Notes: generated by a model from the sequence alone, not told the origin. Shown: positions 15,743-24,944, counted from the first letter of the stretch. The stretch: DNA of 64,000 bases from SZUA-545 sp050297855 (GCA_050297855.1 JBNKTC010000013.1:1-64000); one strand, 5' to 3'. Program-made: numbers and translations.

Positions 15743-18280
15743 TCAGCTTGGTGTATTGGGGATGCGGATTTTAAAACAGGCTCCTTCAGCCGTATTATCC
15801 ACCGTGATCGTCCCGCTGAAGCACTCCCGGACGATCTTACGGACCATATAGAGCCCGACACCGGTACCGTTCTCCCCTTTGGTCGTGAAGTAGGCGTCAA
15901 AGATGCGTTCCCTGAGCGGTTCGGGGATACCGCCGGCATTATCTTCGATCTCGATCAGGAGGTCGCCGCTTTCGGGGTGAAGGTGGCTTCGGATCGCGAT
16001 GCGCGGGGATTCGATCTTGTTTTCCAGCAGCGCCTCTTTTGCATTGTTGGTGATATTGAGGATGATCTGCTGCAGTTCGCTCTCCACCCCATAGATAAAG
16101 ACAGGGTCCGCGTCGATCATCGTGGCGATGTTGTATTTATAGTACTGTTTGGAGAGCAGCTGCAGGGACTTTCGGATCGCCTGGGCCGTATCGAAACGTT
16201 TCCGGACCTTGTTGGGGTTGAAGAAGTTGCGCAGGTCGTCGATCGTGTCGGCCATGAATTCGATCTGGTCCAGGGAGGTGTCGATGAAATTGCGGATATA
16301 GTTTCGGTCGATCTCCCCGTGGTTGTACGCCTCTTCGATATCCTGGACGGTCAGGCCGATGGAGCTGAGGGGCTGTTTGATCTGATGGGCGATGACCCCG
16401 ACCATCTCGCCCATCATCGCCATCTGGTAGTTGCGCAACATGATGTCGTCCTTACGGCGCAGTTCGTCCACCTGGCTGGCCACTTCGGCTTTGAGGGCTT
16501 TGTTGTAGCGGGCCAGGATCATTTGGCGGTAGAGGACGATGAGGGCCAGAAGGCCGATCGCCGCGGCGATCTTCCACAGCAGCATATAGTCGAAAGGCTG
16601 TTCATAGGTGATGGATATCCAGCGGTTGAGCATCTCCTGACGCTCTTTTTCATCGATGGAGGCAGCCGCTTTTTTGATGATCTCAAAGAGCATCGGGTCG
16701 TCGTTGCGAACCCCGATGCCGTGCTCCTGGCGTTCGTCGAATTTTCCCGAGATCTTCAACTCCCCTGTAAACTCGCGCTGGATCGCGTAGGCCAGGGTCG
16801 GGAGGGTGTCGATCTGTCCGAAGAGTTTTCCCGAGCGGACCATCTTCAGGCCCGTCATCAGGTCGTCGACTTCCACGAGGTTGATGCCGGGGTGTTTCAG
16901 CCGGAGCATCTCGGCATCGGCATACCCCTTGACGACTCCGATTGGTTTGTCCAGGATATCGTCGATCGTATTGACAAAAAACTGGTCGTTGCGGGTGGCA
17001 AGGACCGAGGGCATATCAAAGACGTTGGGGGTGACGTTGACAAATTCCGAGCGCTCGGGTGTCTGCATCAGCAGGGAGAGAAGGTCGCAGCGGCGCGCTT
17101 TGGCATAGGCGAGGGACTGGGTCCATGAGACGGTGGGCACGATGGTGACGGGGACGCCGAGTTTATGTTCGAGTTTCCGGTAGTAATCGGCCACGATCCC
17201 GATATGGCGCCCCTCCTCCAGTTTCTCATAGGGCATCCAGTCGGGATCGACGCACATCGTGATCTGTTTTTTGGTTTCGAGGTAGCGATGCTCTTTTTCG
17301 CTCCAGAGCGGTCCGTCCGTCGTGGCCGGGTGATGGAGGTCGTAGATAAAGGGACCGAAGTCCCGTTTTGCGTCGGCGGGGAGGATACCGATCTTCTTGT
17401 AGTTCTCGGTCATATCCGCGATGATCTTTTTTTCGATGCTGCCCAGGGGATAGAGTTCGGGGAGGATCAGCTTTTTGACCATCTCCGCCTCAAAACGCAG
17501 GGCGTCGCGGCTCTTTTGCTGGGTATTGTACTTTGCGAGGATCAGGTCGATGATCTCTTCGCTGTTAGCCAGGGCATAGGCCCATCCGCGGATGGAAGCC
17601 CGGGTGAAAGCTTCGACCCGCTCGGGATGGTTTTTTATCTCCTCTTCTGATGTAAAAAGGTTGACGTCGTAAAACTGCGAGCTGTAACTGGCGGGGTTGA
17701 GGATGTTATAGCGGATCTTTTTCTGGTCCAGGCGGTAGGTCTCGTTGGTAATAAAGGCGGTCATCGCATCCACCTCACCCCGTGCGAACTCCTCCAGGCG
17801 GAAAGTCGGGGGGACCAGAGTGATGTCGTCGATCTTCACCCCGAATTTATCCAGCATCAGGGCGATGGGAGAGCTGAGGATCTCATCCTTTACCCCCATC
17901 ACCTTTTTCCCCCTCAGGTCGCTCGGGTTGACGATGCCCGGCTGGGTGACCAGGATCAGGGCGGAGTGTTTAAAAAAGTTTGCCAGCATGACGACCGGCT
18001 CCCCTTTCATATAGGAAGCGATCAGGCTGGAGTAGAGCAGACCGTATTCGCTTTTTCCCTTCGTCACGTCACGGAGGATGTCGATGCCGGGTTCGTACTC
18101 CTTCAGGCGGACCTCCAGCCCCGCCTCTTTATAAAAGCCTTTTTCGATGGCGGCATAAAAACCTGCATATTCGAACTGGTGTTTCCAGTGGAGCTGGAGC
18201 GTGACGGGTTCGAAGGAGGTTTTGGCCATAAGGGGAGCGAGAAAGAGGGAAAGGGTCAAGATCAGCTGTGATATCCGCAT
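15743..18280 (-). CDS. histidine kinase with NMT1/THI5-like and SBP3-like sensor domains
   Basis: 845 residues. Signal peptide 1-19; ~25-240 an NMT1/THI5-like substrate-binding domain (LQLHWKHQFEYAGFYAA); ~335-555 a second periplasmic binding-protein domain of SBP_bac_3 type (CVDPDWMPYEKLEEGRHIGI); a transmembrane helix ~567-587; a coiled linker; then the kinase core with H-box VIAHQIKQPLSSIG (His ~632), N-box NITNNAKEAL, and G-boxes DNAGGIP and GTGVGLYM. THI5-like sensors bind pyrimidine-, aromatic- or sulfonate-like small molecules. No partner response regulator is adjacent, so it is an orphan. Confidence 0.92.
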   Translation of the reverse strand: MRISQLILTLSLFLAPLMAKTSFEPVTLQLHWKHQFEYAGFYAAIEKGFYKEAGLEVRLKEYEPGIDILRDVTKGKSEYGLLYSSLIASYMKGEPVVMLANFFKHSALILVTQPGIVNPSDLRGKKVMGVKDEILSSPIALMLDKFGVKIDDITLVPPTFRLEEFARGEVDAMTAFITNETYRLDQKKIRYNILNPASYSSQFYDVNLFTSEEEIKNHPERVEAFTRASIRGWAYALANSEEIIDLILAKYNTQQKSRDALRFEAEMVKKLILPELYPLGSIEKKIIADMTENYKKIGILPADAKRDFGPFIYDLHHPATTDGPLWSEKEHRYLETKKQITMCVDPDWMPYEKLEEGRHIGIVADYYRKLEHKLGVPVTIVPTVSWTQSLAYAKARRCDLLSLLMQTPERSEFVNVTPNVFDMPSVLATRNDQFFVNTIDDILDKPIGVVKGYADAEMLRLKHPGINLVEVDDLMTGLKMVRSGKLFGQIDTLPTLAYAIQREFTGELKISGKFDERQEHGIGVRNDDPMLFEIIKKAAASIDEKERQEMLNRWISITYEQPFDYMLLWKIAAAIGLLALIVLYRQMILARYNKALKAEVASQVDELRRKDDIMLRNYQMAMMGEMVGVIAHQIKQPLSSIGLTVQDIEEAYNHGEIDRNYIRNFIDTSLDQIEFMADTIDDLRNFFNPNKVRKRFDTAQAIRKSLQLLSKQYYKYNIATMIDADPVFIYGVESELQQIILNITNNAKEALLENKIESPRIAIRSHLHPESGDLLIEIEDNAGGIPEPLRERIFDAYFTTKGENGTGVGLYMVRKIVRECFSGTITVDNTAEGACFKIRIPNTPS

Positions 18281-18351
18281 AAGTCTGCTTTTTTAAGGTA
18301 GTTTGGGAATGATGATAGTGTATCACAATAAACAGAAAGTCAACACTTCGC

Positions 18352-20352
18352 CTATGCGTTGCGAAGTGTCTGGGTATTCAGGGCAACGATCACGGTGCTC
18401 AGGCTCATGAGTACGGCACCCATGGCGGGATTGATCACGATGCCGACGGGGGCGAGGAGACCGGCTGCGGCAGGGATGGCAAGGATGTTGTACCCCGCGG
18501 CCCACCAGAGATTCTGGACCATCTTGGCGTAGGTACGACGGGCGAGCCCGATCGCCCGGGCCACGTCGCGGGGGTCGTCTTTGACCAGGATGATGTCCGC
18601 GCTTTCGATCGTGACATCCGTTCCGCTCCCCACGGCGATCCCCACGTCCGCCCCGGCCAGGGCGGGGGCGTCGTTGATCCCGTCGCCCACCATGGCAACG
18701 GTACGGCCTGTATCACGGAGCGAGTGTACCGTTTCGGCCTTCTGGTGTGGCAGGAGCTGGGCGTAGACGTGATCGATCCCGATCTGTTTCGCTACGGCAT
18801 CCGCCACCTCCTTTGCATCTCCGGTCAGGAGGTAGAGGCCGATGCCCATTTCATGAAGGGCTTTGGCCGCCTCTTCCGATTCGTCCCGGACGATGTCCGC
18901 CAGGGCAAATGCCCCGATCGGCTTACCGTCTTGTAGGGTGAAGACGACGCTTTTCCCTTCGGACTGCACTCTTTCGATCCTCGGATCGTCAAGGGTGACG
19001 TCCATCTCGTATAGCAGTTCCGGTCCCCCGACATGGATGCGCTGCCCCTCCACCTCCGCCTGGGCCCCTTTGCCCGGAAGCGCTTTAAAGTCGCTGCTGT
19101 CAGCCGGGGTGATCCCCTCTGCTTTGACATGGGCGACGATGGCTGCGGCAATGGCGTGTTCGGAGCGCGATTCGACGGCGGCAGTGATGCGTAGCAACGT
19201 CGCTTCGTCACCTTGGAAGAGGAGCGTGTCGCTGACCCCGAAGCTCCCTTTTGTCAGGGTCCCGGTCTTGTCGAAGACAACCGTATCGATCGACCGTGCC
19301 TCCTCAAAGGCGCGGCGGTCACGGATGAGGATCCCGTTTTTGGCACTCACGGATGTGGAGAGGGCGACCACGAGGGGTATCGCCAGCCCCAGGGCATGGG
19401 GGCAGGCGATGACCAGGACCGTGACGGTCCGCTCCAGGGCTTCGTCCGCCCCGGCGATACCGTACCAGACGGCAAAGGTGACCGCTCCCGCCGCCGTAGC
19501 GGCATAAAAGAGCCAGGCGGCGGCACGATTGGCGAAGTCCTGGGTCCGGCTGCGTTTTTGCTGGGCGCTTCGGACCATCTCAACCACTTGGGCCAGGTAG
19601 GTCTCGCTGCCGGTCTTTGTGATCGTTACGGTGAGGCTTCCCTCTTTGTTGACCGATCCGCCGATGAGGGGATCGCCCGGTTTTTTGACAACCGGCCGGG
19701 ATTCCCCCGTCACAAGGGACTCATCCACATGGGACTCCCCGTCGGCGACTGTGCCGTCGGAGGGGATCTTTTCCCCGGGGCGGACCAGGACGGTGTCTCC
19801 GGCTTGCAGCTTGCTGACGGGGATGTCATCTATCTCCCCGTTATCCATACGGTGGGCATCGGCTGGGATGATCTTGATCAGCTCCTCCAGGGCTCCCGAC
19901 GCCCCCATGACGCTTTTGGCTTCGATCCAGTGACCCAGCAGCATGATATCGATCAGTGTCGCCAGTTCCCAGAAAAAGCTTTTGCCAAACGGCACAAAAA
20001 GGGTAAAGGCGGAGTAGAAAAATGCCACCGACATCGCCATGGCGATCAGGGTCATCATTCCGGGGGTCCGGATCCGGAGCTCCTCGGCAAGCCCGTTTAA
20101 AAAGGGCCAGCCGCCGTAGAGGTAGATAACGGAGGCAAAAAGAAAAAGGAGCGGTCCCTGAAAGGCGACAGCGGGATCAAGCCCGATCCATTGGCGTATC
20201 ATCGGCGAGAGGTAGAGGATGGGCAGGGTCAGCAGCAGCGAGATATAAAAACGTTGTCTGAACATACCGATATGGTGGGAATGGTCGTGGTGGCCGTGGG
20301 AAGCAGCGTGGTGCGTGTGTGTTTCGTGATGTGCGGTGTGTGTATGTTCCAT
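18352..20352 (-). CDS. copB: P1B-type copper-translocating ATPase, CopB-like
   Basis: 666 residues. The N-terminus has a His-rich stretch (residues ~3-28) and no CxxC metal-binding domain. The core has the actuator TGES motif, the ion-path motif CPH in VLVIACPHALGLAIP, the phosphorylation site DKTGTLTKG and the hinge GDGINDAPAL. CPH rather than CPC, together with the His-rich tail, marks the P1B-3 (CopB) group that exports copper from the cytoplasm or, in some cases, other metals. Strong RBS AAGGAGG nine bases before ATG. Probably metal-induced, but no operator was identified. Confidence 0.9.
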   Translation of the reverse strand: MEHTHTAHHETHTHHAASHGHHDHSHHIGMFRQRFYISLLLTLPILYLSPMIRQWIGLDPAVAFQGPLLFLFASVIYLYGGWPFLNGLAEELRIRTPGMMTLIAMAMSVAFFYSAFTLFVPFGKSFFWELATLIDIMLLGHWIEAKSVMGASGALEELIKIIPADAHRMDNGEIDDIPVSKLQAGDTVLVRPGEKIPSDGTVADGESHVDESLVTGESRPVVKKPGDPLIGGSVNKEGSLTVTITKTGSETYLAQVVEMVRSAQQKRSRTQDFANRAAAWLFYAATAAGAVTFAVWYGIAGADEALERTVTVLVIACPHALGLAIPLVVALSTSVSAKNGILIRDRRAFEEARSIDTVVFDKTGTLTKGSFGVSDTLLFQGDEATLLRITAAVESRSEHAIAAAIVAHVKAEGITPADSSDFKALPGKGAQAEVEGQRIHVGGPELLYEMDVTLDDPRIERVQSEGKSVVFTLQDGKPIGAFALADIVRDESEEAAKALHEMGIGLYLLTGDAKEVADAVAKQIGIDHVYAQLLPHQKAETVHSLRDTGRTVAMVGDGINDAPALAGADVGIAVGSGTDVTIESADIILVKDDPRDVARAIGLARRTYAKMVQNLWWAAGYNILAIPAAAGLLAPVGIVINPAMGAVLMSLSTVIVALNTQTLRNA

Positions 20353-20478
20353 AGCTTTCGACCTCCTTGTATGGTCTTGTCAGCTCTTGACGTACAATAG
20401 TTCCATCTTAACCAACTCGGCTTGATCAGAGCTTAAAATATAAGAATAAATTATTGATAATATCGGTCAGAAGGTGCG

Positions 20479-20487
20479 TGGTATAAT
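20479..20487 (+). promoter_or_regulatory. extended -10 promoter for ppnP
   Basis: TGGTATAAT, an extended -10 (TGnTATAAT), 25 bases before the ppnP start. TTGATA at 20454 is too distant (22 bases) for a normal -35. Confidence 0.55.
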
Positions 20488-20512
20488 GTCGGAATTTTGA
20501 CAAAGGGATAGA

Positions 20513-20827
20513 ATGAGCGAATTTAACAACGTAACGATTATCAAAAAGGCCAACCGATATTTTGACAGCCAGGTGACAAGCCGGACGGTCAAGTTCGCGG
20601 ACGGGACCCATAAGACTTTGGGCATCATGATGCCGGGCGAGTACACCTTCGGGACGGCGGAAGCCGAGTTGATGGAGATCCTCGAAGGCGACCTGGAGGT
20701 AAAACTTCCCGGTTCGGACAGCTGGCTGACGATCAAAGGAGAGGGGAGCTTCGAAGTCCCCGCCAACAGCAGCTTTGACGTCAAGGTCCACGGTGTGACC
20801 GACTACTGCTGCTCCTATTTCGCCTGA
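20513..20827 (+). CDS. ppnP: pyrimidine/purine nucleoside phosphorylase (DUF1255)
   Basis: 104 residues, the usual length of PpnP (YaiE). The small cupin barrel is recognised by KANRYFDSQVTSRTVKF, TLGIMMPGEYTFGTAEAELMEIL and FEVPANSSFDVKVHGVTDYCCSY. The enzyme phosphorolyses diverse nucleosides to the free base and ribose-1-phosphate in the cytoplasm. Single-gene unit with its own extended -10 promoter. Its stop abuts the stop of the convergent thioredoxin-like gene. Confidence 0.92.
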   Translation: MSEFNNVTIIKKANRYFDSQVTSRTVKFADGTHKTLGIMMPGEYTFGTAEAELMEILEGDLEVKLPGSDSWLTIKGEGSFEVPANSSFDVKVHGVTDYCCSYFA

Positions 20828-21064
20828 CTATTTGAAAAGCAGCAGTGCCGCGATCTCCTCGACACTGAGGAGCCTGCCTGCTGATTTTACTTTACCGTCG
20901 ACAATAAGCGCCGGCACGCAGGTGACGCCGTAGGCCATCATCCGGTAGGCATCGTTGACCGCTTCGACTTCGATCTCTTCCTCCGTCGAAGCGGCTGCAG
21001 CCATCGTGTTGTCCAGCATGGCACGGCACTCGGAACATCCGTTTCCCAAAACTTCTACTCTCAT
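20828..21064 (-). CDS. thioredoxin/glutaredoxin-like small redox protein
   Basis: 78 residues, close to the 'redox-active disulfide protein 2' family. CxxC is at C10-C13 (GNGCSECRAM), with a cis-Pro-like turn VTCVPALIVDGK and a C-terminal GRLLSVEEIAALL helix. Related to the 75-residue protein encoded just upstream (SAGRLLS/SAGKLLS), so a local duplicate. Separated from the arsenic operon by an 86-base dyad-containing spacer, which may give it separate control. Confidence 0.8.
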   Translation of the reverse strand: MRVEVLGNGCSECRAMLDNTMAAAASTEEEIEVEAVNDAYRMMAYGVTCVPALIVDGKVKSAGRLLSVEEIAALLLFK

Positions 21065-21073
21065 ACGGCCCCC

Positions 21074-21129
21074 TTTATAAATAACCTTAACCCATAGTAT
21101 GGTTTATTTTTTTAAGGTTTGTTTATAAA
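21074..21129. promoter_or_regulatory. imperfect long inverted repeat between redox genes
   Basis: TTTATAAATAACCTTAA (21074-21090) pairs with TTAAGGTTTGTTTATAAA (21112-21129) with one bulge, and a smaller palindrome CCATAGTATGG (21092-21102) lies inside the loop. It could be an operator for the downstream redox gene or a transcript-end hairpin of the ars operon. Confidence 0.5.
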
Positions 21130-21150
21130 GTATAAGTTTTTTTAAAAATA

Positions 21151-21378
21151 TTACAGCAGGGCGGCGATCTCGTCGGCACTGAGCAGTTTGCCCGCGGATT
21201 TTACCTCCCCGTTGATAACAAGGCCCGGTGTGGACATGACGCCGTATTCCATGATCTTTTGGAGGTCTTCGACCTTTTCGATCTGGGCGAATTTGCCCGT
21301 TTTGCCTACCGCCTGTTTGGCGTTATTAAAGAGGGCTTCGCATTTGCTGCAGCCTGTTCCTAAAATTTCGATCTTCAT
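21151..21378 (-). CDS. thioredoxin family protein of the ars operon
   Basis: 75 residues, MKIEILGTGCSKCEALFNNA with active CxxC at C10-C13, then STPGLVINGEVKSAGKLLS. This group of small thioredoxin-fold proteins commonly accompanies arsenic and permease genes and probably passes electrons to arsenate reductase or the membrane redox protein. Its ATG overlaps the TGA of the preceding Cys-rich gene (ATGA). Confidence 0.85.
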   Translation of the reverse strand: MKIEILGTGCSKCEALFNNAKQAVGKTGKFAQIEKVEDLQKIMEYGVMSTPGLVINGEVKSAGKLLSADEIAALL

Positions 21379-21635
21379 TTTTTTTCTCCTATCAGGCAGC
21401 TCTCCATCATGGGGGCCAGGGTCGTTGCATCCACATCGCCCGTGACCGTGACGGTCGTGCTGCCGTTTTCGTTTGTGAGTTCGATCCCCTCGATCTTTGC
21501 CATAACGGACGGATCGCAGTCACAGTCGCACTGTCCGTTTTGGCATGCTTCGATCTTGCTCTGGATTTCGTTGGTACTAAAGCCGCTTAGACGCGCCTTG
21601 ACACCGTTTTGTTGGTTGGTAATATCGATTTTCAT
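21375..21635 (-). CDS. small Cys-rich protein of the ars operon
   Basis: 86 residues, RBS AAAAGGA upstream. It contains an acidic cysteine cluster CQNGQCDCDCD (~31-41), possibly a thiol site for As(III) or another soft metal, followed by an alpha/beta-like GSTTVTVTGDVDATTLAPMM segment and a further Cys near the C-terminus. I do not recognise a named family. It lies between arsB and the thioredoxin-like gene with 15-base spacing and ATGA overlap respectively, so a role in arsenic binding or transfer is the obvious guess. Confidence 0.7.
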   Translation of the reverse strand: MKIDITNQQNGVKARLSGFSTNEIQSKIEACQNGQCDCDCDPSVMAKIEGIELTNENGSTTVTVTGDVDATTLAPMMESCLIGEKK

Positions 21636-21650
21636 TGTTTTCCTTTTATA

Positions 21651-22907
21651 TTAAATCAGTCCTAATAGTGCGACAAGCAGGACCGGAGGGGTGACGATGA
21701 GCCCCACTTTCATATACTCGCCCCAGCCGATGGTTACGCCCTTTTTAGCCAGGACATGCAGCCACAGCAGGGTCGCCAGCGAGCCGATGGGGGTCATCTT
21801 CGGCCCGAGGTTGCAGCCGAGGATGTTGGCATAGGCCAGGAAGCTGTCCCCCGTGGCGTCGATGGCGATATCCATCACCATAACCGTCGGCATGTTGTTC
21901 ATCACCGAGCTGAGAATGGCCGCGGTAAAGCCTGTGGCAATGATATATGCCTCATGTCCGAATCCTTTGAACCAGAGAAGCAGCTCGCCGAGACTATTCG
22001 TCAGCCCGGCGTTTTTAAGACCGAAGACGACGATGTAGAGCCCGATGGAAAACCACACCACCTGCCAGGGTGCCGTGCGGATCGTCATAATGGGCTTGAC
22101 GGCCTTAAACCGGCTGCCGATGATGAGAAAGAGCAGCGCGCCACCCAGGGCGAAGAAGGAGACGGGGAGGTCGTAGCGGTCCCCGATAAAATAGCCCGCC
22201 ATCAGGAGCCCCAGGAAGGGCCAGCTCAGTTTGAACATCGTCATGTTGCGGATGACCGATGCCGGTTCAGCCAGCTCTGCTACGTCGATGCGGCCGGGGA
22301 TATCCTTTCTGAAAAAGAGCCAGAGCACCGTTACGGAGGCGGCGATACTGAGCAGGTTGGGCAGGAACATCGCCTTGGCGTAATCCCAGAACCCGATATC
22401 GAAATAGCCGGCGGTGACGATGTTGGTGAGGTTGGAGATCACCAGCGGGTTGGAGGCGGAGTCGCCGATAAAGCCCCCCGCCATCAAAAACGCGAAGACC
22501 GCCATCGGGTTCATCTTGAGGTGCTTCATCTTTGCCAGAAGGATCGGCGTAAGGATCAGCGCCGCCCCGTCGTTGGCAAACAGTGCTGCCACGATTGCTC
22601 CCAGGAGCAGGATGTAGACGAACATCAGGTGGCCGTTACCCCCCGACAGTCGCGCCATCTTGAGCGCTGCCCACTCGAAAAAGCCGATCTCGTCCAGGGC
22701 CATGGAAAGGAGGATGATCCCGATAAAGGCAAGGGTCGCATCCCAGACGATGGCGGTGACTTCTACGACGTCGCTAAAACCGACGATGCCGAAGAGCAGG
22801 GCGGCAATAGCTCCCAGGACGGCGGTGGTCCCGATCTGGAGTCCTTTTGGCTGCCAGATGATCAGAACGAGGGTGATTAAAAAGAGTGACGAAGCCAGCA
22901 GCATCAC
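21651..22907 (-). CDS. arsB: arsenite efflux permease
   Basis: 418 residues, about 11-12 hydrophobic segments. The ArsB/NhaD-type ion transporter signature is visible in ALFANDGAALILTPILLAKM, GFIGDSASNPLVISNLTNIV, NNMPTVMVMDIAI and NLGPKMTPIGSLATLLWLHV. It expels As(OH)3 or antimonite from the cytoplasm by proton exchange. No arsA gene is present, so it should act as a secondary carrier. Overlaps the upstream thioredoxin-lipoprotein gene by four bases. Confidence 0.93.
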   Translation of the reverse strand: MMLLASSLFLITLVLIIWQPKGLQIGTTAVLGAIAALLFGIVGFSDVVEVTAIVWDATLAFIGIILLSMALDEIGFFEWAALKMARLSGGNGHLMFVYILLLGAIVAALFANDGAALILTPILLAKMKHLKMNPMAVFAFLMAGGFIGDSASNPLVISNLTNIVTAGYFDIGFWDYAKAMFLPNLLSIAASVTVLWLFFRKDIPGRIDVAELAEPASVIRNMTMFKLSWPFLGLLMAGYFIGDRYDLPVSFFALGGALLFLIIGSRFKAVKPIMTIRTAPWQVVWFSIGLYIVVFGLKNAGLTNSLGELLLWFKGFGHEAYIIATGFTAAILSSVMNNMPTVMVMDIAIDATGDSFLAYANILGCNLGPKMTPIGSLATLLWLHVLAKKGVTIGWGEYMKVGLIVTPPVLLVALLGLI

Positions 22908-23287
22908 TTCTCCTTCAGAATGTTATATTGTTTTAGCACGGTGCGAAACGCTTCTTCGCCGTAGCCGCCGACGTGGCGGAACACTTCGTTGCCGTCCGCG
23001 TCGTAAAAGATCTGCGTCGGGATCATCCTCACCCCCAGGGCCTGGGCGGTCTCCCGGGATTTGGAGACGTTGACCATTTTGACGGTCAGGTCCGGCTGCT
23101 CGCTTTTGAGCACGTCGATGAGGAGTTTCATCTCCTTGCAGGCGGTGCAGTAGTCGGCCCCCACCTCCAGCATGACGGGCTTCCCCTGTCCGATGAATGC
23201 TTTGATATCTTCGACACCGTTGTTTGGCCGCTTCTCGCACCCGGAAAGGATAAACAGAGCGATAAGTGTGGTCAGAATATACCTCAT
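22904..23287 (-). CDS. thioredoxin-fold lipoprotein
   Basis: 127 residues. Lipobox LSGC (C17) tethers it to the membrane facing the periplasm. A thioredoxin domain follows with active site DYCTACKEM (C47, C50) and cis-Pro in VRMIPTQIFYDADG. It probably receives electrons from the CcdA/DsbD-like membrane protein encoded just upstream and passes them on outside the cytoplasm. Four-base overlaps on both sides. Confidence 0.88.
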   Translation of the reverse strand: MRYILTTLIALFILSGCEKRPNNGVEDIKAFIGQGKPVMLEVGADYCTACKEMKLLIDVLKSEQPDLTVKMVNVSKSRETAQALGVRMIPTQIFYDADGNEVFRHVGGYGEEAFRTVLKQYNILKEK

Positions 23288-23994
23288 GGCAGCACCTGTT
23301 CGACAAAACGGTAGCCGAACCAGACGGCGATCAGCAGCAATACAGCGTTAAAGAGGTGGCCGAAGATCCGGCTGAATCCGGCTGCCGTGGGGCTGGAGGC
23401 GATACGCTGGGCAAAACTGACCGAAAGCCCCGCCGTCAGCAGCAGCATCCCGTGACCCAGGGCAAAGGCAAGCACCAGGGCGTAGGCGTATCCCGCACCG
23501 CCGCTGCCCGCGACCGTTACGACCGCCACCAGCGGGGCCGAAGCGCAGGGGGTGCTCACAAGACCGAAGATAATGCCGATAAGAAGGGCACCCCCCAGGC
23601 GGAAGCGGACGAGGCGTTCGACCAGCGGACCCTTGTCCCAGAGGCGAAAGCGTCCCGTCCCCTGCAGCGCGATGGCAAGGACCGCAAGGGATGCAACCAG
23701 GTAGAGCCAGGCGGGGGCGACGGAAAGCAGCGCACCGAACCGTGCCGCGGCGTAGGCCAACAGGGAGAAGCTCAGCACCAGACCGGCCGTAAAGAGCAGG
23801 GAGAAGCGGAGGGCGAAGCGGCTGCGCTCCTGCGCCTCCAGCTCCCCGGCTCCCTTGGCCGCCGCGGCGACCAGCAGGGGGAGGGTGACGATGGAGCAGG
23901 GGGCCAGGGAGGTGAGCACCCCCACACCGAATGCCGCGGCTACGGCAAGCATTCCCGCCTCCAGGATGAGCTCGCTGAGGTAGGTTTCCATCAC
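23284..23994 (-). CDS. CcdA/DsbD-like transmembrane electron-transfer protein
   Basis: 236 residues with about six hydrophobic helices. Two conserved Cys-Pro-like sites (TSLAPCSIVTLP, C33; and LVSTPCASAPL in the middle) match the disulfide pair that CcdA/DsbD membrane domains use to move electrons from cytoplasmic thioredoxin to the periplasm. Next to a thioredoxin lipoprotein and inside an arsenic operon, which suggests a dedicated reducing pathway. Overlaps both neighbours by ATGA. Confidence 0.85.
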   Translation of the reverse strand: MMETYLSELILEAGMLAVAAAFGVGVLTSLAPCSIVTLPLLVAAAAKGAGELEAQERSRFALRFSLLFTAGLVLSFSLLAYAAARFGALLSVAPAWLYLVASLAVLAIALQGTGRFRLWDKGPLVERLVRFRLGGALLIGIIFGLVSTPCASAPLVAVVTVAGSGGAGYAYALVLAFALGHGMLLLTAGLSVSFAQRIASSPTAAGFSRIFGHLFNAVLLLIAVWFGYRFVEQVLP

Positions 23995-24944
23995 GCCCCG
24001 CCTAAGATGGCGTTAAAGAGGTAGCCTACGCCGACGATCCCCGTCCCGATGATGGCAAAGAAGAGGGCGATGAGGCGGATGTGCAGCAGGCGCTTCAGGA
24101 TGATTGCCTCGGGGAGGGAGAGTGCGGTGACGGCCATCATGAAGCTCAAAGCCGTCCCCAGCAGCATCCCCTTGTTGGTCAGCACCTCCACGAGCGGCAT
24201 GACGCCCGCGGCGTTGGAGTACATCGGGATCCCCATCAGCACCGCGAGCAGGACGGCAAAGGGGTTGTCCGCCCCCGTATAGGCGGCGATGAAGTCGGTG
24301 GGGACGTAGCCGTGGATCCAGGCACCCACCCCTACGCCCAGTAAGACGTAGAGATAGATCTTTTTGAAGATGTCGCTGGTATTGGCCCACGCTTCGCGTA
24401 TCCGCTCTTTCGGTGTCAGGAGAATCTCGGGCATCTCCAGCTCCGCTTCCAGGGGTTTAACCTCGATGAGGACGTACTTCTCGACCCCCATCCGGCCGAT
24501 GATAAAGCCCCCGATGATGGCGACGGCCAGGCCGAAACCGATGTAGATCGCCGTGATCTGCCAGCCGAAAAGGCCGAAGAGCATGGCGATGGCGATCTCG
24601 TTATTAAGCGGGGCGGAGATAAGGAAGCTGAAGGTTACCCCCACGGGGATGCGCGCCTGCAGGAATCCCAGGAAGAGGGGGATGGCCGAGCAGGTGCAAA
24701 AGGGGGTGATGATCCCAAAGAGTGCCGCCAGGACATTGCCGGTGAATTCGCTCTTGCCGCTCAGGTAGGCCCGGACCTTTTCCGTATTGAACCAGGTGCG
24801 CAGGAAGCTGACGGCGAAGATGATCGCCAGCAGCAGGAACCAGATCTTGATCGTGTCGTAGATGAAAAAATGCACCGCATCGGCGATCTTCCCCGTCAGC
24901 CCGAACCCCTCGTAGACCAGTCGGCCGCTCAGTTCATGCCACAT
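23991..24944 (-). CDS. YraQ/ArsP-type permease (DUF318)
   Basis: 317 residues with about eight to ten membrane helices. The family motif TPFCTCSAIPLFLGF (C83, C85) is intact and is repeated in form as MGIPMYSNAAGVMPLVE in the second half. Such permeases include ArsP, which exports trivalent organoarsenicals; others are uncharacterised. Location directly after arsC supports an arsenical-export role. The start overlaps the arsC stop by one base. Confidence 0.85.
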   Translation of the reverse strand: MWHELSGRLVYEGFGLTGKIADAVHFFIYDTIKIWFLLLAIIFAVSFLRTWFNTEKVRAYLSGKSEFTGNVLAALFGIITPFCTCSAIPLFLGFLQARIPVGVTFSFLISAPLNNEIAIAMLFGLFGWQITAIYIGFGLAVAIIGGFIIGRMGVEKYVLIEVKPLEAELEMPEILLTPKERIREAWANTSDIFKKIYLYVLLGVGVGAWIHGYVPTDFIAAYTGADNPFAVLLAVLMGIPMYSNAAGVMPLVEVLTNKGMLLGTALSFMMAVTALSLPEAIILKRLLHIRLIALFFAIIGTGIVGVGYLFNAILGGA

